Source: Candidatus Woesearchaeota archaeon | Lineage (GTDB): Archaea; Nanobdellota; Nanobdellia; Woesearchaeales; WJIZ01 | Assembly (NCBI GenBank): GCA_018303575.1 | Contig: JAGVXW010000020.1 | Span: 1-14,010, forward strand | Reading direction: 5' to 3' | Length of the DNA stretch: 14,010 nt | Part shown: positions 5,940 to 12,738 of the stretch, in pieces | Layout: every line of letters begins with the position of its first letter | Position numbering within the stretch: the first letter of the stretch is position 1 | Position numbers and translations under genes: made by a program | The notes under the pieces: model-generated | Told to the model about the DNA's origin: nothing | The model's input: only the letters and a program-made list of their open reading frames with translations | The model's database searches: none

Positions 5940-5960
5940 CCGCTCACATCTCTTTTCCCT

Positions 5961-7178
5961 ATGAAGTTCGCCCATCTTGCGGACTGCCACGTCGGGGGCT
6001 GGCGCGATCCGCTATTAACTGAGCTGTCCATCGAGGCGTTTGAGCAAGCCATTAACATAATTTTCAAGGAAGAAGTTGATTTTATCGTCATCGCGGGTGA
6101 TCTCTTCAACACCTCGCTGCCCGGAATAGACAAGATCAAGAGGGTCGCGGCGAAATTCAAGCAGCTCAAGGATGCGCACATTCCAATCTATTTCATCGCC
6201 GGCTCGCACGATTATTCGCCCTCCGGCAAGACCATGCTCGACGTGCTTGAGCATGCGGGCTTAGCTAGGAATGTGTCGAAAGCGAAAGAGGAAAACGGAA
6301 AGCTCTGCCTGCAGTTCACCCAGGACCCTAAAACAGGCGTCAAGCTCGCAGGCATCCTCGGCAGGATGGGCAGTCTCGACAAGGGATATTATCAGGAGCT
6401 GAACCGGGAGCAACTGGAGTCAGAGCCAGGCGAGAAGATCTTCCTCTTCCATGCCCTCCTTTCCGAACTGAAGCCGAAGGAATTGGAGAATGTCGATACG
6501 CATCCTCTTTCCCTCTTGCCAAAGGGATTCAACTATTACGCCGGAGGCCACCCCCACTTCGTCTTCTGCCAGCCCATGAAGGAGCATGGCATCGTCGCCT
6601 ATACGGGGCCGCTGTTTCCCAACTCCTTTTCAGAATTGGAGGAGCTGGGCCATGGCGGCTTCTTCATCGTCGAGGACTGGAAGCCGAGGAGAATCGATGT
6701 GAAGCTCAAGGATGTGGAAAAAATCAAGATTGACGCGGAAGGCAAGGATTCCCATGCGGTTGCGCAGCAGCTCGAAGAGCTTCTCGAGGAAGGAAATTTT
6801 CAGGATAAGATCGTGCTCATCCGGATGGAAGGGATGTTGGCGGAAGGGAAGCCTTCTGATATCGATTTGAGGAAATGTTCCCAAGTTCTCAAGGACAAGG
6901 GCGCCTTCTGCATCCTGAGGAATACTGCGGCCTTAACGTCAAAGGAGTTCGCCGAAATCAAGGTCGACCTCCGCCACGTCCAGGATATCGAGGACAGCCT
7001 CATCCGGGAGCATCTGCGGGAAGAGAGGGTCAATGGCCAGGAAGCCCGCAAGCTTGCCGTTTCGCTGATGTCTGTCCTGGACGCCCAGCGCATGGAGGGC
7101 GAGCGCGTGGCGGATTTCGAGGCCAGATTGACGGAAGAGATAAAGAAAGTTATTTCTTCACATATGCCTTCTGAATAA
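5961..7178 (+). CDS. mre11: Mre11-family DNA repair nuclease
   Basis: A 405-residue metallophosphoesterase with Mre11/SbcD motifs: DCH (D8, H10), GDLFN (D47), GSHD (81-84), H164 in FLFHALL and GHPH (196-199). Mre11 is a Mn-dependent nuclease that processes double-strand breaks with Rad50. The third motif is usually GNHD or GNHE; here the metal-binding Asn is Ser82. Residues 240-405 form the capping and C-terminal helical part, including a charged stretch that could bind Rad50. The frame extends upstream to 5553, but MKFAHLADCH at 5961 is the family-typical N-terminus and fits the TATA box. No rad50 follows; the next gene runs in the opposite direction and overlaps the 3' end by 29 bp. Confidence 0.9.
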   Translation: MKFAHLADCHVGGWRDPLLTELSIEAFEQAINIIFKEEVDFIVIAGDLFNTSLPGIDKIKRVAAKFKQLKDAHIPIYFIAGSHDYSPSGKTMLDVLEHAGLARNVSKAKEENGKLCLQFTQDPKTGVKLAGILGRMGSLDKGYYQELNREQLESEPGEKIFLFHALLSELKPKELENVDTHPLSLLPKGFNYYAGGHPHFVFCQPMKEHGIVAYTGPLFPNSFSELEELGHGGFFIVEDWKPRRIDVKLKDVEKIKIDAEGKDSHAVAQQLEELLEEGNFQDKIVLIRMEGMLAEGKPSDIDLRKCSQVLKDKGAFCILRNTAALTSKEFAEIKVDLRHVQDIEDSLIREHLREERVNGQEARKLAVSLMSVLDAQRMEGERVADFEARLTEEIKKVISSHMPSE

Positions 7179-7719
7179 CAATCGGCTCCACCGGCACGTC
7201 GTTAAACCCGCCGACGCTGTGCGTCTCAACAGCCGCGATCGCGTCGATCGTCTCGAAGCCGGAAATCACTTTCCCGAAGGCCGCATACCCATATCCCCGA
7301 GAAGATTCATCCTGATGATTCAGGAACGCATTGTCGGCGACATTGATGTAGAACTGCGACGTCGCGGAATCAACGACGTTAGTTCGAGCCATTGCAATCG
7401 TGTACTTGTCATTGTTCAGCCCATTCCCCGCCTCGTTCTTGATGGGATCTTTAGTCTCCTTTTCCACCATGTCAGGAGTGAATCCGCCGCCCTGCGCCAT
7501 GAAGCCGTCAATCACCCGGTGGAAGATCAGGCCGTCATAGAATCCCCCATTCACATAGTCAAGAAAATTCTGCGCGCTGATGGACGCCTTCTCCGGATTG
7601 AGCTGCACCTCGAAATTCCCTTTGCTGGTCTCGAATACGACAATCGGCTGTGTCATGCTTTTTCCTCCGCAAGCTGTCAATAACAGGAGCGATATCAGGA
7701 GAACCATATGGGTTTTCAT
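7150..7719 (-). CDS. Cyclophilin-type peptidyl-prolyl isomerase, predicted lipoprotein
   Basis: The 189-residue protein has a signal segment (1-16, MVLLISLLLL core) with lipobox LTAC (Cys17), then a complete cyclophilin domain from about residue 26: FHRVIDGFMAQGG (66-78) with the catalytic-region Arg68 and Gln76, TIAMARTN (108-114) and TSQFYIN (120-126). It isomerises Xaa-Pro bonds and probably acts outside the membrane on secreted proteins. The sequence style is bacterial, suggesting transfer. Its ATG overlaps the stop of the preceding pyrophosphatase gene (ATGA), and its 3' end overlaps mre11 by 29 bp. Whether archaeal lipoprotein processing uses this Cys is not shown by sequence. Confidence 0.9.
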   Translation of the reverse strand: MKTHMVLLISLLLLTACGGKSMTQPIVVFETSKGNFEVQLNPEKASISAQNFLDYVNGGFYDGLIFHRVIDGFMAQGGGFTPDMVEKETKDPIKNEAGNGLNNDKYTIAMARTNVVDSATSQFYINVADNAFLNHQDESSRGYGYAAFGKVISGFETIDAIAAVETHSVGGFNDVPVEPIVIQKAYVKK

Positions 7720-8261
7720 TTTTTCAGATGGCTAATAAGCTTCAGCAATGCTCTCCTTCTAAATTGTTTCTTAAATGCGGCGTCCGCCATCTCCCCGTAC
7801 GTTTTCTCGCTCCCTCCAGGAATGAAGATGGGGTCATGCCCGAAGCCATGCGTCCCCCGGATGGCATTCGCAATCGTTCCCTTCTCTTCCCCCAGGAAAA
7901 CAAGCGGCTTTTTCCCCGGCTCGCAGTACCCGACGGCGCTCTTATAGGTCGCGCCCCTTGCGCTCACCCCCTCCATCAATTTCAAGATTCCCCGAAGCCC
8001 AATCTGTCTGTGAATTGGAGCAGAATACACGCCAGGAAACCCTTTCAGCGCGTCAATGAACAAGCCGGAATCCTCGACGATAATAGTCTTTCCATGCTTC
8101 TCAGCCGACTTTTTAACAGATTCCGCAGCGACTTCCTCAGAAGTGTCGGCCTGGATCTCGGGATACTCCTCGTTCAGCTGCTCCACTTCAGCCACCCCCT
8201 TAAGAATCTCCTTGAACTCCCTCACCTTGTTCGGGTTGTGCGTCGCGAAGAGGAGTTTCAT
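7716..8261 (-). CDS. rdgB: XTP/dITP diphosphatase (RdgB/HAM1 family)
   Basis: The 181-residue protein removes non-canonical purine NTPs (ITP, dITP, XTP), yielding the monophosphate and pyrophosphate. Visible motifs are ATHNPNK (6-12; T/N/K phosphate binding), VEDSGL (62-67; catalytic acid D64) and HGFGHDPIF (138-146). The usual SHR base-recognition motif near the C-terminus reads QFR (166-168) here, so Ser and His are missing while Arg stays. The start is the ATG at 8261, overlapping the AsnRS stop (ATGA) and giving the family-typical N-terminus; an extended reading to 8330 lies inside asnS. It is the middle gene of the asnS-rdgB-cyclophilin operon. Confidence 0.9.
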   Translation of the reverse strand: MKLLFATHNPNKVREFKEILKGVAEVEQLNEEYPEIQADTSEEVAAESVKKSAEKHGKTIIVEDSGLFIDALKGFPGVYSAPIHRQIGLRGILKLMEGVSARGATYKSAVGYCEPGKKPLVFLGEEKGTIANAIRGTHGFGHDPIFIPGGSEKTYGEMADAAFKKQFRRRALLKLISHLKK

Positions 8262-9205
8262 GGAGTGTACCGTATCATCGTCCTCGGGAAGGGGATCGCG
8301 TCTTTTATCGAATCTAGTTTGCAAATCCACGACACAACTCGCTCGACGCCCATTCCAAAGCCGCCGTGCGGCACAGAGCCGTATCTCCGCGTGTCAAGGT
8401 AAAAGTCATACTGCTCCGCTTTCTCGCCCATCTCCTTCAGCCGCTCCTTGAGCTTCTCCAGCGAGGCCTCGCGCTCGGAGCCGCCAATAATCTCGCCGTA
8501 GCCTTCAGGCGCGAGAAAATCGCAGCCGTGCACCGTCTTCGGGTCTCCGGGAGTCTCCTTCATGTAGAACGCTTTCACGGCTTTTGGATAATGCGTTACA
8601 ATGATGGGGGTATCATAGAGTTTCGAGAGCTTGTCTTCCTCAATCGTCCTCAAGTCCTTGCCCCACTCCACCTCCATGCCGCATTTCTCCTTCAGGATTT
8701 TCAGCGCTTCCGTATAGGTCATCCGCGGAAAGGGGCGCTCAACCGTAGGTTTCAGATCCGAAGGATCCCTTCCTAAAATTTTCAATGAATCAGAATCCTG
8801 CTCCAAGACGCGTTTGACGATGTGTTTTATCAATCTCTCCCCCTGGTCCTGGATGTCCTTGAACGTGGCCCAGGCGGCTTCCATCTCGGCGTGCCAGTAT
8901 TCTGTCAGGTGCCGCGCGGTCTTTGATTTTTCAGCCCGGAAGCTCGGAGCAATCGTATAGATCTTCTCGAGTGAGAAGATTGCCGGCTCAGCGTACAATT
9001 GCCAGCTCTGCGCCAGGAAAACTCCCTTCTTCCCGAAATAGGGCACGTCAAACAGCGTCGAGCCGCCCTCGCATTGCACGCTCTGGAAGATGGGCGAATG
9101 GTACTCGTAGAATCCCTCCCTGCGGAAATACTCGTCAATCGCCCCGAAGACCGTGCTCCTGACTTTCAAGATAGCAGTCATCTTCCTGCTGCGGAGCCAG
9201 TTCAT
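8258..9205 (-). CDS. asnS: Asparaginyl-tRNA synthetase, catalytic-domain part of broken gene
   Basis: From the Trp-Leu-Arg-Ser codons at 9199-9188 onward this frame carries the whole class II catalytic core of AsnRS: motif 1 region (AILKVRSTVF and EGFYEYHSPIF), motif 2 FRAEKSKTARHLTEYWHAEME (89-109 of this frame), and motif 3 GGFGMGVERV (281-290), ending FPRTMIRYTP. It ligates Asn to tRNA-Asn. No stop or further frameshift is seen over more than 300 codons. The apparent Met at 9205 is created by the junction and is not a natural start. The stop overlaps the next gene's ATG. Confidence 0.85.
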   Translation of the reverse strand: MNWLRSRKMTAILKVRSTVFGAIDEYFRREGFYEYHSPIFQSVQCEGGSTLFDVPYFGKKGVFLAQSWQLYAEPAIFSLEKIYTIAPSFRAEKSKTARHLTEYWHAEMEAAWATFKDIQDQGERLIKHIVKRVLEQDSDSLKILGRDPSDLKPTVERPFPRMTYTEALKILKEKCGMEVEWGKDLRTIEEDKLSKLYDTPIIVTHYPKAVKAFYMKETPGDPKTVHGCDFLAPEGYGEIIGGSEREASLEKLKERLKEMGEKAEQYDFYLDTRRYGSVPHGGFGMGVERVVSWICKLDSIKDAIPFPRTMIRYTP

Positions 9206-9440
9206 CCTTCTTGATCTCGCCCGTGACCGTCATGGAGGCCTCTATCTGCACCTTGGACACCGCAGCGAACTTCTCTTCCCCGGCATCCTCCTTCGAGATG
9301 ACGCACTGGATGATGTCGGAGCTGTCCCGCAGCACGATAAACTTCACCTTGTTGCTGCCCCTCTCGCGGTAGACCCAGCCTCTAACGCTCACGCTACCCG
9401 AACCTTGCCGCATGGCTTCCTTGATGCTGATGAATTTCAT
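9135..9440 (-). CDS. asnS: Asparaginyl-tRNA synthetase, N-terminal OB-fold part of broken gene
   Basis: Residues 1-83 are the anticodon-binding OB-fold of an archaeal-type AsnRS: ISIKEA, SVSVRGWVYRERGSNKVKFIVLRDSS, then GEIKKDELAP at 74-83. After Pro83 the frame leaves the family and reads 18 unrelated residues to a stop. Codons following a normal AsnRS at this point (GGYEI through the segment before HLWLRS) are absent. The ATG at 9440 is placed by a TATA box about 28 bp upstream. Confidence 0.8.
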   Translation of the reverse strand: MKFISIKEAMRQGSGSVSVRGWVYRERGSNKVKFIVLRDSSDIIQCVISKEDAGEEKFAAVSKVQIEASMTVTGEIKKDELAPQQEDDCYLESQEHGLRGD

Positions 9441-9462
9441 GTTGATACCCTGGTTTTCTGTT

Positions 9463-9473
9463 CATATAAAAGG
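9463..9473 (-). promoter_or_regulatory. TATA box of asnS operon
   Basis: CCTTTTATATG on the minus strand is centred about 28 bp before the asnS ATG at 9440, so asnS has its own promoter downstream of asnB. It overlaps one arm of an 11-bp inverted repeat. Confidence 0.6.
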
Positions 9474-9595
9474 CTTTTGACAGATGGCTATGAAGAAGTC
9501 TAGGAGAATCAATTATACAGTTCTGCGCGATACATCCAACCGGTCTTGCCGATTGCCATCGGGAAAGAGGGCGGGGGGAGCTTTAAAAGCCTTTT
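9468..9595. repeat. 11-bp inverted repeat across the asnB-asnS gap
   Basis: AAAAGGCTTTT (9468-9478) and AAAAGCCTTTT (9585-9595) are exact reverse complements about 106 bp apart. One arm overlaps the asnS TATA region and the other the asnB stop. Each is itself nearly palindromic. Chance is possible. Confidence 0.3.
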
Positions 9596-9598
9596 CAT
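9509..9598 (-). CDS. Possible 29-residue small protein coupled to asnB
   Basis: A short frame starts with an ATG overlapping the asnB stop (ATGA) and is preceded by GGAGG at 9605-9609 with a 6-nt spacer, a strong ribosome binding site. It encodes a peptide beginning MKRLLKLPPP and ending GWMYRAELYN before TGA. The start/stop overlap matches the other coupled genes in this window. I recognise no family and the length is near the random limit, so coding status rests on the start signals alone. It fills most of the 154-bp asnB-asnS gap. Confidence 0.35.
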   Translation of the reverse strand: MKRLLKLPPPSFPMAIGKTGWMYRAELYN

Positions 9599-11262
9599 GG
9601 CGCGCCTCCGAGCGCCTGCTGGTGTATTCTCACCGCCCTCCCCGACGGGTCTGACATCTCCGCGAACTCCTTGCTCCATCGGAACGCCGTGGGAGTTGAG
9701 CAGGCAATGGTCGGGCCTACTGGAACCGTGAGCGCTGCAGAGGGGCTTCTAAAGATGCCATCAAACATCTCGCGATAGAGGTATTCCTCCTTTGAAAGGG
9801 GCGTATGCAATGGGAAGCGCTCCGCCGCCTTCCTAAGCATCTCATCGCTCACTTTCTGTTCTGCGTACTTTTTCAGTGAGTCAATCCAGCTGTATCCGAC
9901 TCCATCGGAGAATTGTTCCTTTTGCCGCCAGAGAATTTCTTCGGGAAGATAGCCAACGAACGCCTTTCTCAGGAGTTCTTTTTCAATCTTCTTTCCCGGG
10001 CACATTTTCTCGGAAGGATCAATGCCCATCGCTACGTCAAGGAATTCCTTGTCAAGGAAAGGCACCCGCGCCTCTACCCCCCACGCCATCATTGACTTGT
10101 TGGTGCGCAGGCAGTCGTACTTGCTCAGGAGCGAGAGTTTCAGTGTCGTTTCCTTGTGAAGCTCTTCAGGGCTGGGAGCCATATGGAAATACAGATACCC
10201 TCCGAACACCTCGTCAGAGCCTTCCCCGGAAAGCACCATCTTGATGTCAGAAGCCCTGATTTTGCGCGCCATGAGGTATTGCGGAGTCGAAGCCCGGATG
10301 GTCGTCACATCGTAGGTTTCGAGATGCCGGATCACGTCAGGCAGAGCGTCAATGCCTTCCTGCGCCGTATAATGGATCTCGTGGTGCACTGTCCCTAGAT
10401 GATCGGCGACTTTCCTTGCGTACTTCAAGTCCGGAGACTCTTTGAGGCCGACAGCGAAGGAGTGCAGCCGTGGCCACCAGGCTTCCTCCTTATCCCCGCT
10501 TTCGACCCGCATGTTGCGGCACTTGGTGAGAATCGACGCGATAATCGAGGAATCCAACCCCCCTGAGAGAAGCACGCCATAGGGAACGTCGCTCATCATC
10601 CTTCGCTTTACCGCCTGTTCAAGTGCAGATCTCAGTTTCTCTAGCGAGACTTTTTCTTTGGGAATGGTTTCAGCCCACGTCGGCTTGTACCACTTGACGA
10701 ATTCTCCTTTGCTTCCAATGTAATAGCTTCCCGGAGGAAATTCCTGAAGCTTCTCGCAAAAGGGGTCAAGCGCCTTCATCTCGCTCGCTACGTGCACCGT
10801 CCCTTCCTTGTCCCGTCCGATATAGAGCGGGCACACTCCAATAGCATCCCTCGCAATGAGGTAATCCTTCTTCCGTTTATCGTAGAGCGCGAAGGCGAAA
10901 TCGCCGCTGAGCATCTTCACGAATTCCGGTCCGAACTCCTGATAGAGATAGAGCAGGATCTCGCAGTCAGAGTGCGTCTGCCAGTCGTGTTCCTTTTTCA
11001 GTTCTTTGCGCAGTTCCAAGTGGTTATAGATTTCACCGTTGGCGATGAGAAGGCTTCCTGTTCTCTTATCCGCCAAAGGCTGGTCACCATGCTCCACATC
11101 AACAATAGAAAGCCGCTCGTGCGCCAGTATGGCGAAGCCGTCGCTGAACAGTCCGCTCCAATCCGGCCCCCGGTGGCGGATGCTTGCCGCCATCCTGAGC
11201 GCTCGGGCTCTCGCTTCCTCTTGCGTTCCCTGGTATCCGAATATCCCGATGATTCCGCACAT
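9595..11262 (-). CDS. asnB: Glutamine-hydrolysing asparagine synthetase B
   Basis: At 555 residues it matches bacterial AsnB length (E. coli about 554). Residues 1-190 form the Ntn glutaminase with catalytic Cys2 (MCGIIGIFG), RHRGPD (29-34) and NGEIYNH (75-81). Residues 200-530 form the synthetase with the PP-loop SGGLDSS (233-239) and GEGSDEVFGGY (346-356). The end has the conserved DPSGRAV segment (538-544) plus a short LGGAP tail. It makes Asn from Asp, ATP and Gln in the cytoplasm. It diverges from an Lrp/AsnC regulator, a typical control arrangement, and lies upstream of asnS on the same strand. The bacterial-type full-length form suggests transfer. The start is firm because Cys2 must follow Met1. 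Confidence 0.95.
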   Translation of the reverse strand: MCGIIGIFGYQGTQEEARARALRMAASIRHRGPDWSGLFSDGFAILAHERLSIVDVEHGDQPLADKRTGSLLIANGEIYNHLELRKELKKEHDWQTHSDCEILLYLYQEFGPEFVKMLSGDFAFALYDKRKKDYLIARDAIGVCPLYIGRDKEGTVHVASEMKALDPFCEKLQEFPPGSYYIGSKGEFVKWYKPTWAETIPKEKVSLEKLRSALEQAVKRRMMSDVPYGVLLSGGLDSSIIASILTKCRNMRVESGDKEEAWWPRLHSFAVGLKESPDLKYARKVADHLGTVHHEIHYTAQEGIDALPDVIRHLETYDVTTIRASTPQYLMARKIRASDIKMVLSGEGSDEVFGGYLYFHMAPSPEELHKETTLKLSLLSKYDCLRTNKSMMAWGVEARVPFLDKEFLDVAMGIDPSEKMCPGKKIEKELLRKAFVGYLPEEILWRQKEQFSDGVGYSWIDSLKKYAEQKVSDEMLRKAAERFPLHTPLSKEEYLYREMFDGIFRSPSAALTVPVGPTIACSTPTAFRWSKEFAEMSDPSGRAVRIHQQALGGAP

Positions 11263-11286
11263 GGTGCTTGAGAGAACTACGGCATC

Positions 11287-11296
11287 CTAAATAAGT
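11287..11296 (-). promoter_or_regulatory. Weak TATA-like element of asnB
   Basis: CTTATTTAGG on the minus strand is centred about 30 bp before the asnB ATG at 11262. It is a poor TATA match but the only one at a suitable distance. A weak promoter would suit regulation by the divergent Lrp protein. Confidence 0.35.
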
Positions 11297-11338
11297 CTAT
11301 TCCATAAAAAATGAAAGAATATCCTATTTTTTCCGAAA

Positions 11339-11348
11339 AATATATAAA
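11339..11348 (+). promoter_or_regulatory. TATA box of the Lrp-family gene
   Basis: AATATATAAA is centred about 27 bp before the ATG at 11371. This places the start at 11371, not at the upstream in-frame ATG 11311, which lies before the promoter. Confidence 0.65.
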
Positions 11349-11351
11349 AAG

Positions 11352-11366
11352 TGGAAAATTATTCCA
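11352..11366. promoter_or_regulatory. 15-bp Lrp-like operator
   Basis: TGGAA (11352-11356) and TTCCA (11362-11366) are perfect inverted repeats around an AT-only 5-bp centre, the usual 15-bp layout of Lrp/AsnC sites. It sits between the TATA box and the ATG of the Lrp gene, where binding would block transcription. A second ATTCCAT half-site occurs at 11299-11305, nearer asnB. Confidence 0.5.
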
Positions 11367-11370
11367 TCCT

Positions 11371-11787
11371 ATGGACGCTAAAGATCGGCAGATTCTTGAG
11401 GCACTGGAGCAGGACGCATCACAGTCGACCAAAGACTTAGCCAGGAAAACACATATTCCCATTACAACCGTGCATAACCGCATACAGAAGCTGCGCAAGG
11501 AAGGTGTGCTCACGCACTACACGGTAAAAGTCAACGAGTCCAAGCGAGGCTTTCCCCTCCTCGCGTATATCCTGGTATCAGCGACCCCTCATAGCAACCA
11601 GCAGGAGATGCTTAGGAAAATCCGGGCCATGCCCACGACGCTCGAGGCGTCTATTGTTACCGGCTCTTTTGACCTGGTTGTCAAAGCCAAGGCGCAGTCC
11701 ATGGCTCATCTGAGCGAGCTCATTACAAAGCAGTTGAAGGCTGTCGAAGGCGTGGAGCGTACACAGACGCTCATGGTGCTGGAGTAG
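11371..11787 (+). CDS. Lrp/AsnC family transcriptional regulator
   Basis: The 138-residue protein has the two standard parts: an N-terminal DNA-binding HTH (residues 3-55; DRQILEALEQDASQSTKDLA, IPITTVHNRIQKLRKEG, then VLTHYTVKVN) and a C-terminal RAM ligand-binding domain (61-135; LLAYILVS, ASIVTGSFDLVVKA, VERTQTLMVL). Proteins of this family oligomerise and sense amino acids. Its position opposite asnB and 4 bp before a LysE-type exporter suggests it senses an amino acid, perhaps Asn or Asp, and controls synthesis and export; the ligand is inference. The 15-bp inverted repeat in its promoter suggests autoregulation. The start was chosen from the TATA spacing and family N-terminus. Confidence 0.9.
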   Translation: MDAKDRQILEALEQDASQSTKDLARKTHIPITTVHNRIQKLRKEGVLTHYTVKVNESKRGFPLLAYILVSATPHSNQQEMLRKIRAMPTTLEASIVTGSFDLVVKAKAQSMAHLSELITKQLKAVEGVERTQTLMVLE

Positions 11788-11791
11788 GCTC

Positions 11792-12409
11792 ATGCTCAGT
11801 TTCTTTCAAAACGTTCTCTTGGGGCTTTCTCTTGCTGCTCCGACAGGTCCAGTAAATATTGAAGCTATTAAGCGAGGGTTGCGCGACGGGTTCATGCATG
11901 CTTTCCTTATCGGTGTAGGCGCAGCCTTGGCAGATACGACCTCATTGATTCTTGTCTTTCTCGGGCTTTCAGTATTCATTGAGTTCCCTTATGTGCAGGC
12001 AGGCATTTGGCTTTTGGGGGCCGGAGTGCTCGTGTATCTCGGCAGCGTAAGCCTCAAAGAATCTGCAGACAAAATTCGCTCGAAAAAGGCGACGCCATCG
12101 AATCGTGCCCCCCTCATTGAAGGGTATATCCTTGCTATTACCAATCCAATGGGATGGGTATGGTGGCTGGGTGTTTCCGGCGTGATTATGGGGTCTTTGG
12201 GAGGAATCTCCAAAACATTTGCCTTCTTATCCAGCTTACCTATCATTCTGGGCACGTTGCTTTGGTTCTCAGCAGTCGCTCTCCTCCTTCATTTTGGAAG
12301 GCGCTTTGTCAATGAAAAAACTATGAAAATCATTTCTTTTTTGGCCGGGCTTATTTTGATGGGATTTGGAATGCGCTTTGGGTATCAGGCCATTCTTGCC
12401 CTAACCTAA
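11792..12409 (+). CDS. LysE/RhtB family amino-acid exporter
   Basis: The 205-residue integral membrane protein has about six hydrophobic segments (near 4-18, 35-60, 68-86, 110-134, 145-168 and 180-203). Family marks are the APTGPVN motif at 16-22 and the ITNPMGWVWW segment at 116-125. LysE/RhtB proteins export amino acids such as lysine, arginine, homoserine or threonine; the substrate here cannot be read from sequence. GGAG at 11781-11784 serves as the ribosome binding site. It is co-transcribed with the Lrp gene (4-bp gap), a common regulator-exporter pairing. Its stop shares CTAA with the convergent hepT stop. Confidence 0.87.
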   Translation: MLSFFQNVLLGLSLAAPTGPVNIEAIKRGLRDGFMHAFLIGVGAALADTTSLILVFLGLSVFIEFPYVQAGIWLLGAGVLVYLGSVSLKESADKIRSKKATPSNRAPLIEGYILAITNPMGWVWWLGVSGVIMGSLGGISKTFAFLSSLPIILGTLLWFSAVALLLHFGRRFVNEKTMKIISFLAGLILMGFGMRFGYQAILALT

Positions 12410-12738
12410 AGGTTCAGAATCGCTTCGATTTTCTTCTTGAGAGGCGACAAGTCTTTCTCGACCGTATTCCAGACGGCGGCAAGGTCAACGCCGAAGTAGG
12501 CATGGATGAGCTTGTCGCGCATTCCGGCAACGTCCTTCCAGGGAACATCCGGATGCTTCTTTCTCATTCCTTCTGATACGTGTTTTGCCGCTTCGCCGAT
12601 AATCTCGATCTGTCGGATGATCCCATCCTGGAGAAGGAGATCAGAGTTGAAATTGCTTTTCTCTTTATTTTCAAGGTAGAGTTCAATCCGCTCAATTGCA
12701 GAAAGGATATGCTTGAGATAGAAAGCATCCTCTTTCAA
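12406..12738 (-). CDS. hepT: HepT-family RNase toxin (DUF86)
   Basis: A 110-residue all-helical HEPN protein carrying the catalytic R-x4-H-x-Y motif at 74-81 (RDKLIHAY). Family-typical segments are IRQIEIIGEAAKHVS (41-55) and PWKDVAGMRDKLIHAYFGVD (66-85). HepT toxins are ribonucleases that the MntA nucleotidyltransferase silences by adding AMP groups to the motif tyrosine, here Tyr81. The best start is TTG at 12738: it overlaps the mntA stop (TTGA) and follows GGAGG at 12746-12750 with a 7-nt spacer. The complete active motif suggests a working toxin. Confidence 0.9.
   Translation of the reverse strand: MKEDAFYLKHILSAIERIELYLENKEKSNFNSDLLLQDGIIRQIEIIGEAAKHVSEGMRKKHPDVPWKDVAGMRDKLIHAYFGVDLAAVWNTVEKDLSPLKKKIEAILNL

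Larger units (their letters stand above)
8258..9440 (-). pseudogene. asnS: asnS as one gene, disrupted by an out-of-frame deletion
   Basis: The two parts above overlap in the 9-base string CTGGCTCCG (9200-9192), which codes Leu-Ala-Pro in the OB-fold frame and supplies Trp-Leu-Arg in the catalytic frame. Roughly 40-45 family residues are missing between them, and frame arithmetic requires a lost length of 3k+2 bases. The break could be a real microhomology deletion or a collapsed assembly or sequencing error; the intact downstream frame favours a very recent event or an artefact. Confidence 0.65.

Noticed and set aside
5553..5960. N-terminal extension of the mre11 reading frame
   Set aside because: It lies opposite the FHA gene, precedes the mre11 TATA box, and the Mre11 family begins at MKFAHLADCH (5961).
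7650..8402. Plus-strand frame of 250 codons opposite the pyrophosphatase and asnS
   Set aside because: It lies antisense to recognisable enzymes and has no domain pattern.
11311..11370. Upstream ATG for the Lrp gene
   Set aside because: It would place the TATA box and operator inside the coding region; family proteins begin at MDAKDRQIL (11371).
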